Part shown: one piece after another, positions 36,785 through 49,858 of the stretch | Layout of the letters: every line of letters begins with the position of its first letter | Position numbering within the stretch: position 1 is the first letter of the stretch | Assembly: GCF_026914265.1 (NCBI RefSeq) | Contig: NC_069123.1 | Coordinates: 49,174,949-49,238,948, forward strand | Length of the DNA stretch: 64,000 nucleotides | Source: Mya arenaria | Taxonomy: Eukaryota; Mollusca; Bivalvia; Myida; Myidae | Reading direction: 5' to 3' | Notes under the pieces: model-generated | What the model saw: the letters and a program-made list of their open reading frames with translations, nothing else | Told to the model about the DNA's origin: nothing | The model's database searches: none | Translations under genes and position numbers: made by a program

Positions 36785-37660
36785 TGTTAAAACTCTTCTT
36801 ACTGATGTAAACTGACGATAGGTATATTTGCTGATTCTGCCGAAAAAATACAATTTGGTTTAAATATTCTAAGTGAGTACTGTATTAAATGGAAACTAAG
36901 AGTAAATAAAAGTAAAAGTAAGGTACAACATGTATTAATATTTCGAAAAGCTGGCAGAATTCCAGACAATTTAAGAGTTTACTATCACGATAATTTATAG
37001 ATATAGTAAACAATTGTACATATCTAGGAATCGTCTTGACTACAGTGGGCTCATTTATGTAAGCCACGAATATCTGGAAAGGCAAAGAAGGCAATATTTC
37101 AATTAAAAAGATATCTTAATAAATTCACCGTGTCACAAATTAGAATTATTTGATAAACTTGTTAAACCAATTCGATTATACGGGTCAGAAATTTGGGGTG
37201 TCATCAAAATGGTCGCAATCGAAAGTATCCATACTTTTTCCATTTAATCAGTGCTATGTATCAAAACAATAACATAACATGATTTTGTTTATGCGGTGAC
37301 TGGAAGATGTGATCTTTATTCTTGTGGTATAACCCAAATGGTACGTATTGGTTCAAGGTAATCAATACCCAAGAGCATAAATATATTAGTGCAATTCATA
37401 AAAAACTTGTTACAAGATATTGAGAAACGACCGCGATGTTTAAATTGGACACTTTGTATAGAGAAAATGCTAACACAATTATTTGTTTTTTATGTCTGGC
37501 TATTCCAGGGTATCAATGATATCCCTTTATCCTTGTCGCTTTTTAAACAACGTGTTAGGGATAATTTTATTCAAAACCTTGCAGGTATAATTAATGACTC
37601 TTCACCTTCTAAAAATAGTCAAAACGTTCTCAGCTTAAATCGGCTTTAATTTAATTAACT
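36785..37660 (+). mobile_element. LINE fragment 1 (reverse transcriptase C-terminal part)
   Basis: The plus strand reads, across several frames, a LINE reverse-transcriptase tail: LNILSEYCIKWKLRVNKSKS, then NNCTYLGIVLTTVGSF, and later FYVWLFQGINDIPLSLSLFK with VRDNFIQNLAG. Order and spacing fit a non-LTR retrotransposon (CR1/L2-like group by motif style). Multiple frameshifts and stops show it is long dead. The YADD box is not included. Confidence 0.75.
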
Positions 37661-37919
37661 TAATTACACTAGCAATTAACTCGCAAGATGAAAGCGATGT
37701 TCAAATATACTTGTACATATAGATTTATCAGTAACTGTTCTGAAACTAGCTAATTGTATACAAAAATCACCACTTAACATTACCTATTCTCAGACATTTA
37801 TCGGCTACAAACCTAAAATGAAATCGCTCTTTACTGCCTGTGAAGAAAATTGTTTAAAAAGTAAAATCACGCTTGTCGCTCCTATGACTTTTCAACGCGT
37901 TCAGCACTTTCATTGAGCT

Positions 37920-38140
37920 ATAGGTTGGATTTTTTTTAAATATTCTGCTTTAAACTCTATATTGATCATCGTTTTTCGTGCCGTATTTATTGAATCGCTA
38001 ATGTATTGTCCGTTCACATTAAATTTGAAAGGAAATAGCTTGTCTTATGAGGTGATCTTAACTAAGTGGTTTTAATACAAATGACGTTGGATATTGTTTA
38101 ACTACCGTCTTTCATGAACACATTACTTTTAATTTAGTCG
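37920..38140. repeat. Remnant of duplicated spacer (copy A)
   Basis: Phrases such as ATTGATCATCGTTTTTCGTG and GCTAATGTATTGTCCGTTCA correspond to 49395-49500 and 55120-55210. This shows that the spacer of copy A is interrupted by LINE insertions. Confidence 0.6.
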
Positions 38141-38239
38141 CATTCGGTAAAGTATGTGAAAAGTTATGACAACAACAACTTCGCTTCACTTAAGTGAAAA
38201 TAACGATGCAGGTTTAACATTGGACCAACTTTCAATTTA

Positions 38240-39570
38240 TTTGTTATTGTTTGGAGATGGTGTGCTGTAATATTTCCAGATACTGTTGAAGGTCTTCAAA
38301 GATCTTTAAATGATTAACATGCATATTGTGAAAAGTGGAAACTTAAGTTAAATGTTAATAAAAAAAAAATAGTTATTTATAAAAAAGGAGGTAATAAAAA
38401 TGAAAATGTAAATCTTTACTACAGTAATGAATTGATAGAAAAAGTTCTTTAAAAAAAACTTTTAACTATCTTGGAATTGTTTTTTTAAGCGGAGGATCAT
38501 TTATGAACGCTACACAGACATTATTAGATAAAGCACTTAAGTCTATGGGAAATTTGTTTGGGATAACTAGGGGGAAAGAAATTCCTGTTAAAATTATGTT
38601 GGGTTTATTCCACTCATTTGTGTCATCAATTTTGTGCTATTCTTGTAAAGTATGGGGCCTTTGTAGGGCTGAAAACATAGAAAGGGTTCATAGAAAATAG
38701 TGTAAAAATAAGCGCTAGTAACTCTGCGATATATGGTGAACTAGGACGATACCCTCTGTATGTTACTAGACATGTACGAATCGTAAAAATATTTCCTTAA
38801 ACTGTATCAATTTAAAAGAGACAATTGCATTTTATACAATACATTGCAAATCATTCGATAAGATACAGAAAATAACGCAAATTCAAACAATTGGTGTTCA
38901 AATGTACGCACTATATTACAAAATGCAGGATTCAATGAAGTATGGTTATATCCGTAGTCGATTAATATTGATAATTTTTTCCCTATATTTAGGAGAAGAT
39001 TAATCGACTCATTTATTGGGCAATAGAAAAATGTTATCGACTCATTAAGTTCACTAGTGTTATACCGAGAACTAAAATCTACCATTCATATGTCATCGTA
39101 TATAGATAAATTGTATAGCTATATACTTAGGAATATTATTGCTAGGTTAGAAGTGTTCTATCATATGTTAATATTGAAAGAAATCAGCGTAAATGTGTTT
39201 TATGTGTTCATAATGATATTAAAGACGAATATCACTTTCTTTTGATATGTTCGCAATATGATGATATTAGGAAAAAATACATAAATAAATTTTACTATGC
39301 AAGACCAAGCATGTTTAAATTTATTCAATTATTATACTCGAAAAATACTGCATGTCTACGAAAACTAGCTTTGTATTGCAAACAGGCATTTAAGCTACGA
39401 TATAATGGTTTGAATAATAACTTTATTGCTTTTAAGATGTTGAAATTATTGATAACTTATATATGTATATGCACTTTCGCAGTTATCAATTATTGCCATG
39501 CCATGTGTTATGTTATTGTAATAACGATGAACTGTATATGTTCAAGTTAACAATAAATGTTCTGTCCTGT
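38240..39570 (+). mobile_element. LINE fragment 2 (same family)
   Basis: From GGSFMNATQTLLDKALKSMG through ILCYSCKVWGLCRAENIERV, then the zinc-knuckle-like C-terminus (CFMCS, then YHFLLICSQYDDIRKKYI in another frame) and FYYARPSMFKFIQLLYSKN. The element end shows a short GTTCT-rich tail near 39555. The frame is broken in several places. Confidence 0.75.
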
Positions 39571-39949
39571 TCTGTTCTGCTATCGGTAGTAATTTTGCAA
39601 GCAATTATATTGTGGAAATATGAAGGGTTTACAGCGTTGTTATTCGATTACATTTTATTCCACTTGTAGTATACATATGAATAAACTTTTTCAACAAACA
39701 GGTTGAGAAGGTACTCGTCGTAAAGACTTTATTATGTCTAAAGGTGTCTGTTTGTCAAGGTGCCTATGTCAAGTTTCCATAGCAACAGCTTCGGAACATG
39801 CGAAATTGAAACTTCTTTAAACTTCAAATTGCATAAGGACAAAAACATGTTTTTGACGTTTTTGTCTTCTAATCTACTGTATGTGTACACCTCATCTGTG
39901 TTATAATATAGTGATAGCGTTTCTTGTTGATAGTGGTGTTTCAATGATG

Positions 39950-40770
39950 TTCCACTTTATACAGTCGATAGTTTCTATCATTTGGGAACAGTCCTCAATA
40001 ATACAGGTAGTTTTATATAAAATCATGCTACAATAGCTGGAATAGGCTTAAAAGCCCTAAGTTCTTAGAGGTAACATAAATACTTGTATTTAAAACCTAG
40101 TACAATGTATAAGGCTTTTGATGCTTTTGGTACTTCACTCCTTAACTATGCTTGTGAAGTGTGGGGTTTTGGTAAAAACCAAGAGTTGGGGAGAATCCAT
40201 CTCAAATTTTGCAAATCATTTCAGCATGTTGAAGCAGTCTACTTCATGGTTGTTGTTTACGGAGAAGTACATGGATTTCCACCTTATATTGATAGACATG
40301 TGGGAATTATAAAATACGGGTGTAATATTGTAAATAGCAATAACATCATTGTAAGTACGTTGTATAAGGCATTACTATCTTCAACAGACAAGGAAAAACC
40401 AACGGAACTACAAATGGTAACACTCTGTTAAACAATTCTGGATATGCAAATGTTTGGTTAAAACCATTATGTGTAGATTTGACGAATTTCCACATTGTAT
40501 TTAAAGAAAGATTAATCGATGATTTCAAACAAACCTGGTATAATCATGTCCAAGCTAGTCCATCTCAATAATCCCTTAAGAATTGAATCTGGTCGTTACG
40601 GAAATAACCGTGTAGCCCATAGTCAAGGCTATTGTTTAATTTGTAACTCAAGTGATATTAAGAATGAGCTCCACTTTGTTTGTGTATGTTGTGCTTATAT
40701 TAAGTCGCGCATGAATAATTTAAATAAAAAAAATACTGCGTAAGACCTAGTATGATAAAATTTGTTGATT
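39950..40770 (+). mobile_element. LINE fragment 3 (same family)
   Basis: The plus strand carries FYHLGTVLNNTGSF, LLNYACEVWGFGKNQELGRI, YIDRHVGIIKYGCNIVNSNN, then NNPLRIESGRYGNNRVAHSQ and CLICNSSDIKNELHFVCVCC. This is the same post-reverse-transcriptase region as fragments 1 and 2, with frame breaks. It is the third copy in the same orientation within 4 kb. Confidence 0.75.
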
Positions 40771-40910
40771 AGTTACGGTCAAATAATAAAAAGGTCAGCT
40801 AAAATTGTAAAAATATATATTTGAAGCAATTATGCGTAAGAATATTGTCAATCAAATTGGTTTCATTTCTAATTGTAAATTTTGTTGTCAATTTCGATTA
40901 GAGGGTGGAC

Positions 40911-40947
40911 ATTATAAAGTACAGTAAACTATATATATATATATATT

Positions 40948-41016
<69 letters not shown>

Positions 41017-41031
41017 TACTGTACTTTATAA
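40911..41031. repeat. AT-repeat palindrome
   Basis: TTATAAAGTACAGTAAACT precedes about 80 bases of (AT)n, and AGTTTACTGTACTTTATAA follows. The two 19-base arms are perfect complements, so the whole unit can form one long hairpin or cruciform. Confidence 0.95.
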
Positions 41032-42355
41032 ACTCTCAATTCTAATACTTACTTTACATTTCATTATGTAAAAAATACTGTGTGTAGTAATTAAATAACC
41101 ATCTTGTTCTGATACAACCTTAATGACATGTGTTATATTATTTCTTTTTTTTCTTTCCTCATTAACGTTTTATTCTAAAAAAATCACGTTAGTTATATGT
41201 ATGTTTAACTTATAATATCATGTAACGAACAACATCTATATGTTTAAGTTACTTTAATAAATATTGTGATTCTTGAATCTTGTTCTTCGTCATTTAATGA
41301 AATTATAATTTCGAGATTTGAAGTAAGTGTCTATTGAATATGTTTGTTTTTCATTCACTTTAAAATTGAAATACTTTGCTAGGTCCTGTACTCATTAAGA
41401 CATGCTCGTTAATAATAATTTGATTGGAAAAAAGCCCTTGTAGGTAGGTTTTTGTTGGGATATATGCTTATCACCTATATAACTTTAATAACTCCATAGT
41501 CCACCCATCTCTGTTGTTTTATAGGGAATACCAACTTTTTTCTCGTTTTTTTTTTCTTCTTTGCATTCCTCTCAGATCTCATATCGCTGTTTGTTTTCTT
41601 TGAAAATAATGCTCTTTTTGGATTGAATTCTGGGTATTTGACGAATGACGTCTGCACTTGTGTGCTTGTCTTTTGTTTGTTCAAATCCAAATATAGCCGC
41701 CAGAAATGATTTAGTTTATTTTAGTGTTTATCCTTCATAAGAGTTTTCCCATTTTGTTCAATGCGAAAAGTCTTCACCTTTGCAATTGTATCTTCATTTT
41801 CTTCCTACACACATCCAAGAAACACTCAAATTAGTAAGAAGAACTTTATAGATAAATCAAATAAATCATGAGACATACTTTTTTTTTATCTGCTATTTAG
41901 GTATTGCAAAGTATTTTTGCAAGAAATTTAAAATAATGAAGGGGCAGAACTTTATATGAATATATAAATATGTGAACTAAAATTCATTTGAACATTTTAA
42001 ATGTTTTTAATAACATGTCACGACTATGCCAATGCATTTAAAACCAGAACCTAGGCAATGACAATATCACCACTTATTTGGTAACATATACGACAAACTA
42101 AAAAAGAGGAAGTACAGATTCACTAGAACAGCCAAGCTGTACTACTATATATTAAATTCAGTGCATTTGTTGTGCTGAATACAAAGCATTAACGACATTT
42201 ATATATATATCTATATATACATAATATAATAAAAGTTGCAGCTACATGTTTGTATTCACTTGTCAATAAATATGGTAGCTGCTTCTTTAAAAATACACAA
42301 GTAAAATAATACCTAATGTTATCAACTGAAGGTTATTCGAAGAAAAAATGTTCAG
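41032..42355. other. Gene-free stretch
   Basis: AT-rich sequence without a recognisable gene, RNA or array. A short (TA)n run lies near 42200. Confidence 0.4.
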
Positions 42356-42359
42356 TGAT

Positions 42360-43585
42360 TTCTTTGAATCATTCGTCTGTGTGTGGTTGTTGCGAACATC
42401 GTTATTGCTTCGAATATTGTGATTCGTGTGATGTCGTGGTAACAGAAATGCTGTGTATGTCGGAAATAATGTGAATGGCGCTATTGTTGTAAATTATTTC
42501 ATGAACGACCCGAATGTTGTAAATGTCGTGAACGACAAATGGTATGAATGTTGTACATGTCGCGAATGTTTTTAATGTCGTGAATGAGGAAATTGTTTCG
42601 AAATTCGTGATTTCTTTAATGTTCCGAATGATCCGAAAATGGTGAGTGTCGTGAATGATACGAATAAAATGAATGTTGGGAATGTGGGAACTTTGTGAAC
42701 GAATTTCTCGAAATTCGTGAATGTTTTACACATATCGTGGATATCGGGAATGTTTTCAATGTCGTAAATATCAAGTCGTAAAGGAAGCAAATACTTTGAA
42801 CGGTGCTCAAATGTCGCGAATATCGTTATCCCTATTTTAGTTCGTCCTATAATTAGGAATTTGGGAAAATTCTGGGGGTTTTGATATATTTTGTGTTGGT
42901 TAAGACAAGGATTTCTGAATTAGTCGTTCAATATTGTTGAGAACGGTGATCATAGAAAACCTAACAAAAGCTGCAGTAGTAAAGTGCCACTTAACACGCA
43001 TTTGCAGGCACTTAAGTAACTGATGTTGATAGTAATTTGCATTTGATTTATAAGATATTTGTGGCGGGCCTAATTCCTATTATGCAAACATAGACACACA
43101 CTAGACACACCTCATTACCAGCGTTTTTTTTCTTTATGTTCAACTCTAAGGACTATGGTTATTATGTTTTACTGCAAATGTAATGATTCTCTCTCTATAC
43201 TGGATTATCACCACTAATGCAAGGGTTGGTTGGTACTTTCTTACCACAAAGAATTTGTACTGAAATAGGCGGGCATTCCTATTCAGTCCTTCACATGAAT
43301 GAGTAGTATTTTCATTTTAATATAGCGATGTGTTAGGATTCATATTGCTTATATCTCTTTCAATGTCAGTGTCCTATTTCACCTGTACCGTGTGGAGCGG
43401 TGCTTAAAGAACGTTACATAAAGGGAAGTCGAAAGGAATGTACACGCGAAGGTCAGAAAGACTATAGAGCGGAAGTAAAAAGAACGCCCATTATTGAGCA
43501 AGCTACGTTTTCTGAGTGCAAAAATATGATTTGTTTGAAGATTTTGATTTAATCATTTTTTTTAAAGTGGGTTCTTTAGCTTCAG
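42360..43585. repeat. Duplicated spacer, copy A (distal part)
   Basis: A degenerate array of AATGTCGTGAATGTTGT-like words (42360-42830) is followed by a block containing GTTGAGAACGGTGATCAT, AAAGTGCCACTTAACACGCA and TATAGCGATGTGTTAGGATT. The same order is found at 50040-51090 and 56740-58010. No ASB gene follows this copy; LINE debris does. Confidence 0.85.
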
Positions 43586-43589
43586 AAAG

Positions 43590-44640
43590 TTATTGGAAGA
43601 TATATCTGAAACTGTTTTTTGACGACTGGAGTGTCTTTTTTATAATTACGGTAGATGTTTTTTTACATGTTTATAAGATTATCCGGGCCCAAACAACTCG
43701 CATTTTTTTTTATCTTTTTGGTGACCCTTTTCTTTTCTTAAATCACATACTTACAAACATGACAAATAATGAACAAGAAAATCACGACATGCAATTATTT
43801 CATCGTTAAACATTGTATATGCATGAGATGAATATATTTTTTAACAAAATATTTTAAGATCAATTTATTTGGAAGAAGAAAATGAATTCCTTTATTTTTA
43901 TATAGTGTTTGAATATTTAAAAGGTCAGAATATAATAATGCACTTAATTTAATACGTTTCTGCCATCTTTCAGATAGAAAGTACGCTTTGTAAACACAGT
44001 AACCTATTTGAGATCGAAAAGTGTTGATGATATTATACTCTTTGTATTCAATTGTATATCAAATATGTCTTAACAGAGGCCGTTTATTATTGAATTTTAT
44101 ATATTTATTTCCCCATAAAACTTGAGTTCGAATTGATTAAAACTCCTTCTAAATATTGCTTTACATTGAAATCGATTTAAATTTTAACCACGTGTTGATC
44201 AAGTCTTGGTAGAAAACAGAGAGTTTTTTGGTTTGTCCAGAAAGAGGTTTTAGAGATTCTAAAGTCATATTGAAGACAAGATAGTTTGGCCAGAATTGAT
44301 AAAAAAAAGTATGATGCGATTATTTTCCGATTATTTTCCAATTTGCTTTTCCTTTGATTTTAAGAGATTTACCCATTCAACTTCCAGTCCATTTCTTATC
44401 ATAGTTGTACGCTTAATTTTATCTCTTTTGTCATTCCAAATGAAATTCAATATTAAAGAGTTAACCGTTTTAATAACACGATTAGGAGTCAAAATATATT
44501 GCGCTAGATATGTAAGTTTGGGCAGCATTAATTATTTTATTACAGTGATTTTGCCAAAAAAGGTTCTTTTTTCCAATTGCTTATTAGCTTTTGACATTGT
44601 TCAATTTCCGACCCCAGTTTAAATTAATGCATTTAGTTTT
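43590..44640 (-). mobile_element. LINE 3' fragment (L1/Tx1-like)
   Basis: The minus strand at 44528-44331 encodes LPKLTYLAQYILTPNRVIKT, then NSLILNFIWNDKRDKIKRTT. This is the same post-reverse-transcriptase motif as in the fragment at 23644-24262. The remainder to 43590 is open in places but heavily decayed. No reverse transcriptase core is present. Confidence 0.6.
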
Positions 44641-45999
44641 GTTGTTTCCAAAAAGAATACCTAAGGATTTTATATATTTTGACGTAAAATTGTTGTTGTA
44701 CATTTAATTCGACGTAAGAGGCATGTCCAATTTAACGAATATATGACAACTGACATGGTACTCATTAGGAAAGTTAACCCATTTTTTTACAAGTCACTAG
44801 GCTAATCATGGCTATTCTCCCTTAGGGGAGGGGTAGAGAACATTTACGGCCTGTGACCCAACTGCACACGGGACATTGACGCCTCGTGGGCCACCCGCAA
44901 AATCCCTGTTTCTTCACCTCGCACACTGACTGCAAGGCCTGAAGTTCATTCGGATACACATTCAATTGGTACGATTGGAGGCTTAAGAGTAATATGTGTG
45001 ATTGTCATAACAAGATTGGCCGACGCCCTAATGGCCGGGTACCAAGTGGGCGGGAACGGAGAGATGAGTTACGTCATTTCCGCTTCTTAGGAGGTGCGTA
45101 TCAGGCGAGTTTTTCCTATTCAAGATAGAAAGCTGGTATTAAGACAGCGGAGATTTAAGTGATCGCGTTCCACAGTGAGTTTTGTAATGTACTTTTACTA
45201 TTGTTGTTGTTTCTGTATATATCTAGATATCACACCGCATCCAGTCAACAGATTTCTTAAATGAATAAGTAAGTAAGTAAGTCAATTGTTTCTTACCGTG
45301 ACATGTGTTCTATACATCAGTAAGTGTATTAAGAAAGACAAAAGGCGAACACCCGGGCCCATGGGCCTATATTTCACCGTTATGCAAAGTTAGCTATAAA
45401 TGTACAATTATTATCACAATCATAATACGCAGAACAGTTGATCCGCTAATATGGCATTGCCATACAACACGCATAACAGATACAACTTGGTAAATGTTGT
45501 GTTATTTATTTTAATTTGAAACATGTCTATATGTCCTATTTCTTTTAAAAGAAAACGCTTTCACTTAGATTTTTGCAGTTTTTCTAGTGCATTTATTTAG
45601 AAAGTATTTTAATTGTTCGTGGGTTGATTTTGTACCAAACATATTCCCACTTAGTAAATATTTGTAAATCTCTCGTCAAAGCGATTCAGCATGAGATACA
45701 AAGTTAACTTTGCCTGTGAAGATTACTCCGTGATATCTGTATTCGGAAACTGCTCCGAGCACGTTGGCACCGATCTAGAAACAAAAGTATGTTTGCCGTT
45801 GACGTCGGAAATGCATGCATTTAGATTTGCCAGATTTTATGAGGACTCGCCATTTCTTGCACCAAACATGAAGGGTATTGAGCATGGTCTGTAAGTTTCT
45901 TTCTGATTTGGCAATTAGCACTATATATCTTTGAACAAAAATGAAAAAAATAGGGCAATAAATAAGAGAGTGGTTATAGTCTTCGTTTCATCTTTGTTT

Positions 46000-46590
46000 C
46001 ATCATATTAAATGGTTCTATCATCAGCATAGAGCAATATGGACACGGGATGATCATGAACTTGCACACTTATGCCATGTTAATTGATTTCAGTGACGAGG
46101 TCATTAACAAATGCTGCAAAAATTGTCGGCGACAAATTATTTCCTTGAGCTACTCCAGACTTGCACTCAAATCATTCTGTCAACTTGTTGTTATTGTAAT
46201 GTTGGACGCCGTACGATTATAAATTGATTATTGCTGTTATGTATGTTACCGTCGACACACAGAAGCAATAGTTCGTAGAGCATCAAGTCCCTGTCCACAA
46301 AATCAAAGGCCTTCTTAAGGTCGATAAAGTCGGTGAACAAATTGGGGTTAATTTTAATGATGATGTTAGGGTTAGAAATATGGTCTTTCCTAAAACTGTT
46401 TTGTTCGTCGGCGAGTATGTTGTTTTCTTTAAAGTAACAGATAAGTATTTTACTAGTATTCACCAATGCGCTGTATACCTTGCTGATGCAAGAGAGATGG
46501 CTGATCCCGCGGTAATTTAACTTCGTCCTTTTGTCCGAACTGTGGTCTTTAATGATTGAGCGTATCATTGCTTTCGCCAATCACTTGGCC
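46000..46590 (-). mobile_element. LINE reverse transcriptase fragment, 3' of insertion
   Basis: The minus strand reads AKAMIRSIIKDHSSDKRTKL, NYRGISHLSCISKVYSAL, ILADEQNSFRK, FIDLKKAFDFVDRDLMLYEL, then in another frame CKSGVAQGNNLSPTIFAAF and ILLYADDRT. The YADD catalytic motif lies at 46019-46030. This is the core of a non-LTR reverse transcriptase with at least two frame breaks. It continues, across the TIR element, at 48405-48580. Confidence 0.85.
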
Positions 46591-46593
46591 ACG

Positions 46594-48403
46594 GGTGCGA
46601 AACAGTGCTTCCAGCTCTTTTAGGAGCTGTGTATAAATAAGAGCCAATGACACTTCCGAGCTAGAGCAAAAGAACGGATATCATCGTAAAACGTGAGTAT
46701 GACTCGTTATTTTATTTAATATCACAATTATGAGGGCTTATTTGAGAAATCGGGGAATGCAGTGCCATACGTATAAATATGTTTAATCTTCACACATATT
46801 TCGGTTATTTTGTAAACATATTGTTTATGGAGTTATAAAACCGATTCTCCCATCAAACAAATGCATGTTTACAAACGAAAGTAGATCATTTTCACCAATT
46901 TTCAGCTGAATATCACTGAAGAAGCTTACATTTAAGATAAAACCAGTATTATCGTGTGCCTTTATTTTGTTTGAAATTAAAATAACCACCTGTTTACCGG
47001 AATACGCATGTTTATACTCTTTTTCTAGGTTGAGCTGGAGCCAAAAGCCAGGGAGCTGGAGCCAACGCGTGGAGGCTGAGCCAATACGCTGTATAATAAT
47101 GCACTTAACTCGGCATATTTGGAATAGTTGAAGTTCTGTATTTATAACTAGTATTAAGATATTGCTGTATTTTTTAAAATATATAATTATTTATGAATAT
47201 TTAATGCAACTCATCTGATAATGGGCGTTGCAATCTCAGAAATGTCGATGGAGCTAAACAATCCTTTCACAACATCTTTATAATTGTATGGCTACTGTTT
47301 TTTGACCAGTGTTTTACTCCAATCAGATTCCAAAATAAATTAATTGTAGCGGATCAAAGAAAGTGTGTCATTTAACAAAGATTAGATAAACGAAAAACTG
47401 GTAAACTATGTGCCAAATTGCATCAACTCAGAAATAAAATGACCGCTAGTAGACTTAAAACGAATCACTAACTGGTTTAAGAAAAACTAATGTATTTCTT
47501 TACATTACGGTTCAAAAGTGGTACATGGAAGTTCATCGCATTTTTTTCTTTACCACCCGACTTTGATTAAAACACTTTTCAAAATCTCTTAACCCTTTTA
47601 AGATGCAGATATTGTCAAACTTAATTAATTTATCATAATATAACACAACACGGGTTTGCTTTATTATTACGATAACTTAAAGACTTAAACACCTTATAAG
47701 TATCCTCGCCCATTTTCATATACATAAAAAAATGAATAAACATATATCTTTCAGATCAAAATAGATCCCAGTTTTTGCTGCACATCTGACTTTCTGACTT
47801 GGAACATATCGAGGAGTAATACATATAACAGTTTTTTATTAAGTAATCTTTATTAATAAAGAATTTAGAGTTCGGAATTTGCCGATATTTCTCATCAAAA
47901 CGTGTATTATTATACAGCGTATTGGCTCAGCCTCCACGCATTGGCTCCAGCTCCCTGGCTTTTGGCTCCAGCTCAACCCAGAAAAAGAGTATAAACATGC
48001 TTATTCCGGTAAACAGGCGGTTATTTTTATTCCCGACAAAATAAAAGCACTCGATAATACTGGTTTTATCTTAAATGTAAGCTTCTTGAGTAAAATTCAG
48101 CTGAAAATGTTCTACTTTCGTTTGTAAACATGCATTTGTTTGATGGGAGAATCGGTTTTATAACTACATGAACAATATGTTTACAAAATAACTGAAATAC
48201 GTGTGAAGATTAAACATATTTATATGGCACTGCATTCCCCGATTTCTCAAATAAGCCCTCATAATTGTGATATTAGATAAAATAACGAGTCATAAGTTTA
48301 CGTTTTATGATGATATCCGTACTTTTGCTCTAGCTCGGAAGTGTCATTGGCTCTTTTTTATACACAGCTCATAAAAGAGCTGGAGCCACTGTTTCGCACC
48401 CGA
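46594..48403. mobile_element. DNA element with ~500-bp terminal inverted repeats
   Basis: The left arm (46594-47095) and right arm (about 47920-48403) are reverse complements. Landmarks are GGGTGCGAAACAGT at the tips and GGAGCCAAAAGCCAGGGAGC inside. About 820 bp of AT-rich DNA without a transposase lies between them. The flanks on the minus strand read GTGCCAACTC and GTGGCCAAGTG. They look like a diverged 9-10 bp target duplication, which would suit a Mutator-like element. The insertion splits a LINE reverse transcriptase. Confidence 0.8.
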
Positions 48404-48404
48404 G

Positions 48405-48580
48405 TTGGCACAACAATTGTGTCAAATATCAACTAAAATAGTTTTTGCAGAACCGCGATGATCGGCTGGTTTTTAGAACCGCGTATGGAATAGAGTCAAT
48501 ACCACTTGCTGACTTCGATTGTGTCGCTATAATAACTTTCGCAACTTCTCCCAACGTGAATTGGTGGATTAGAATATCGT
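48405..48580 (-). mobile_element. LINE reverse transcriptase fragment, 5' of insertion
   Basis: The minus strand reads ILIHQFTLGEVAKVIIATQS and SASGIDSIPYAVLK, the start of the same reverse transcriptase, and stops at the edge of the TIR element. The rest of that protein resumes at 46590. Confidence 0.75.
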
Positions 48581-48760
48581 AAGCGTTTTATAGTGGGTTA
48601 GCACTAAATATTTAGCATCATACTTTGACCTTTGGTTTTCTACCGTGTTTGTTATATTGAAGTGCTTTCCTGGTGTCAATACTTGGACCTATGTTACTCA
48701 GGTTCCGGAGCGTTTTATTTCAAGGACCACTTGTTCCCGTTTTCAGGTTTTCTTGTAAGA

Positions 48761-48765
<5 letters not shown>

Positions 48766-48791
<26 letters not shown>

Positions 48792-48792
48792 G
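48766..48792. repeat. Poly-T tract in the lectin pseudogene last exon
   Basis: About 25 consecutive T, then a G-rich stretch, interrupt the beginning of the decayed last exon. It may be the tail of a small retroposed insert. Confidence 0.7.
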
Positions 48793-49858
48793 GGAGGGGG
48801 GGTGTAGAATAACTGTACGAGACAACCCCTGCTACTACTGAGGGAATAGTAAACGATGCGTACTGTAGACCGGAAGTACGTCTTTCAATTTGGATGTTGT
48901 GCTCGGGAAACCGAAAATTGTGTAAGAGGGGTCGAACATGCGCACAACGTGTTTGGATTGACTATTTGACAAGACTGGAATAGGATTGTTGTGTGTAAAT
49001 TAAAAGCGTCTTGTACTAAGATAAATACAATTGTTACAGTATTATCAAAAATAATGTCCTTCGAACACATGTATACATATACTTAACGTGTTATCATTGA
49101 AGTAAATAACAACATTTTTTGGTGATCTACATGCATGTTTTTCTTCTATTGTTATATAGCGCCAACTTGATGCATTGCATATTTTTTTCTAATTAATATT
49201 TTTTGTATATGTATATAAACGGTTAAATTGGTTGTGACATTGTCAATAATCGTTTTATCTATAGTGGTGGTAGTATTGGAGATTTAAGGTACATTGTATG
49301 CCGGCGCGGATTGGCTTGACCCCACCGCACCCCCATAAAGTAACAATGGCTGAACCCGTTTTTGAAGCAATATATGGCAGTTTTAATTCTAAATATTCGG
49401 CTTTAAAATTCCTTATTTATCGACGTTTTACGTGTCGTACTTATTGTTTGCGTCGCTGATATATTGTCCATTCACATTAAATTGAAACGAAGTAATTTGT
49501 CTGAATATTTTGTTACGTATTATTACGTAAGTGTCTAACTTATATGTCAGAGCAGTGAGAAGTATGCAGTTATTTGTCATAATGCTGTTCTGCTTAAAAG
49601 ATAACAGCAAAATTCGTTCTGTTTTGAAATTGATTTTAAAACACAACAACAAGAGCTTTACTTGTAGATGACAACGTTCAACCGCTTGTCAAGGAACTCA
49701 AGTAAACATCTTTTGTTTGCCTGATAACTTATAATAAACAATGGAAATGGTATTGTTAGTCTTCAGGTCCATGTTGAGTTTTATAAGTAGTCATTAACTA
49801 TTTCAGATTAATGTTCAACAACTTTTCATGACGACAAGAACGCCATCGTGGCTGTCAT

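Larger units (their letters stand above)
44837..48981 (+). pseudogene. Lectin-CUB pseudogene (copy B, 3' half)
   Basis: Three pieces match the last three exons of the 31031-36485 gene. 44837-44942 corresponds to 35609-35733 (GAACATTTACGGCCTGTG..., with a deletion). 45015-45177 corresponds to 35868-36105 but lacks about 65 internal bases and has a stop at the AAGGAGGCG position. 48744-48981 corresponds to 36280-36485 with a poly-T tract near its start. The lectin domains and the first CUB have no counterpart upstream. The second intron is swollen by a LINE and a long-TIR element. It cannot encode the lectin. Confidence 0.85.
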
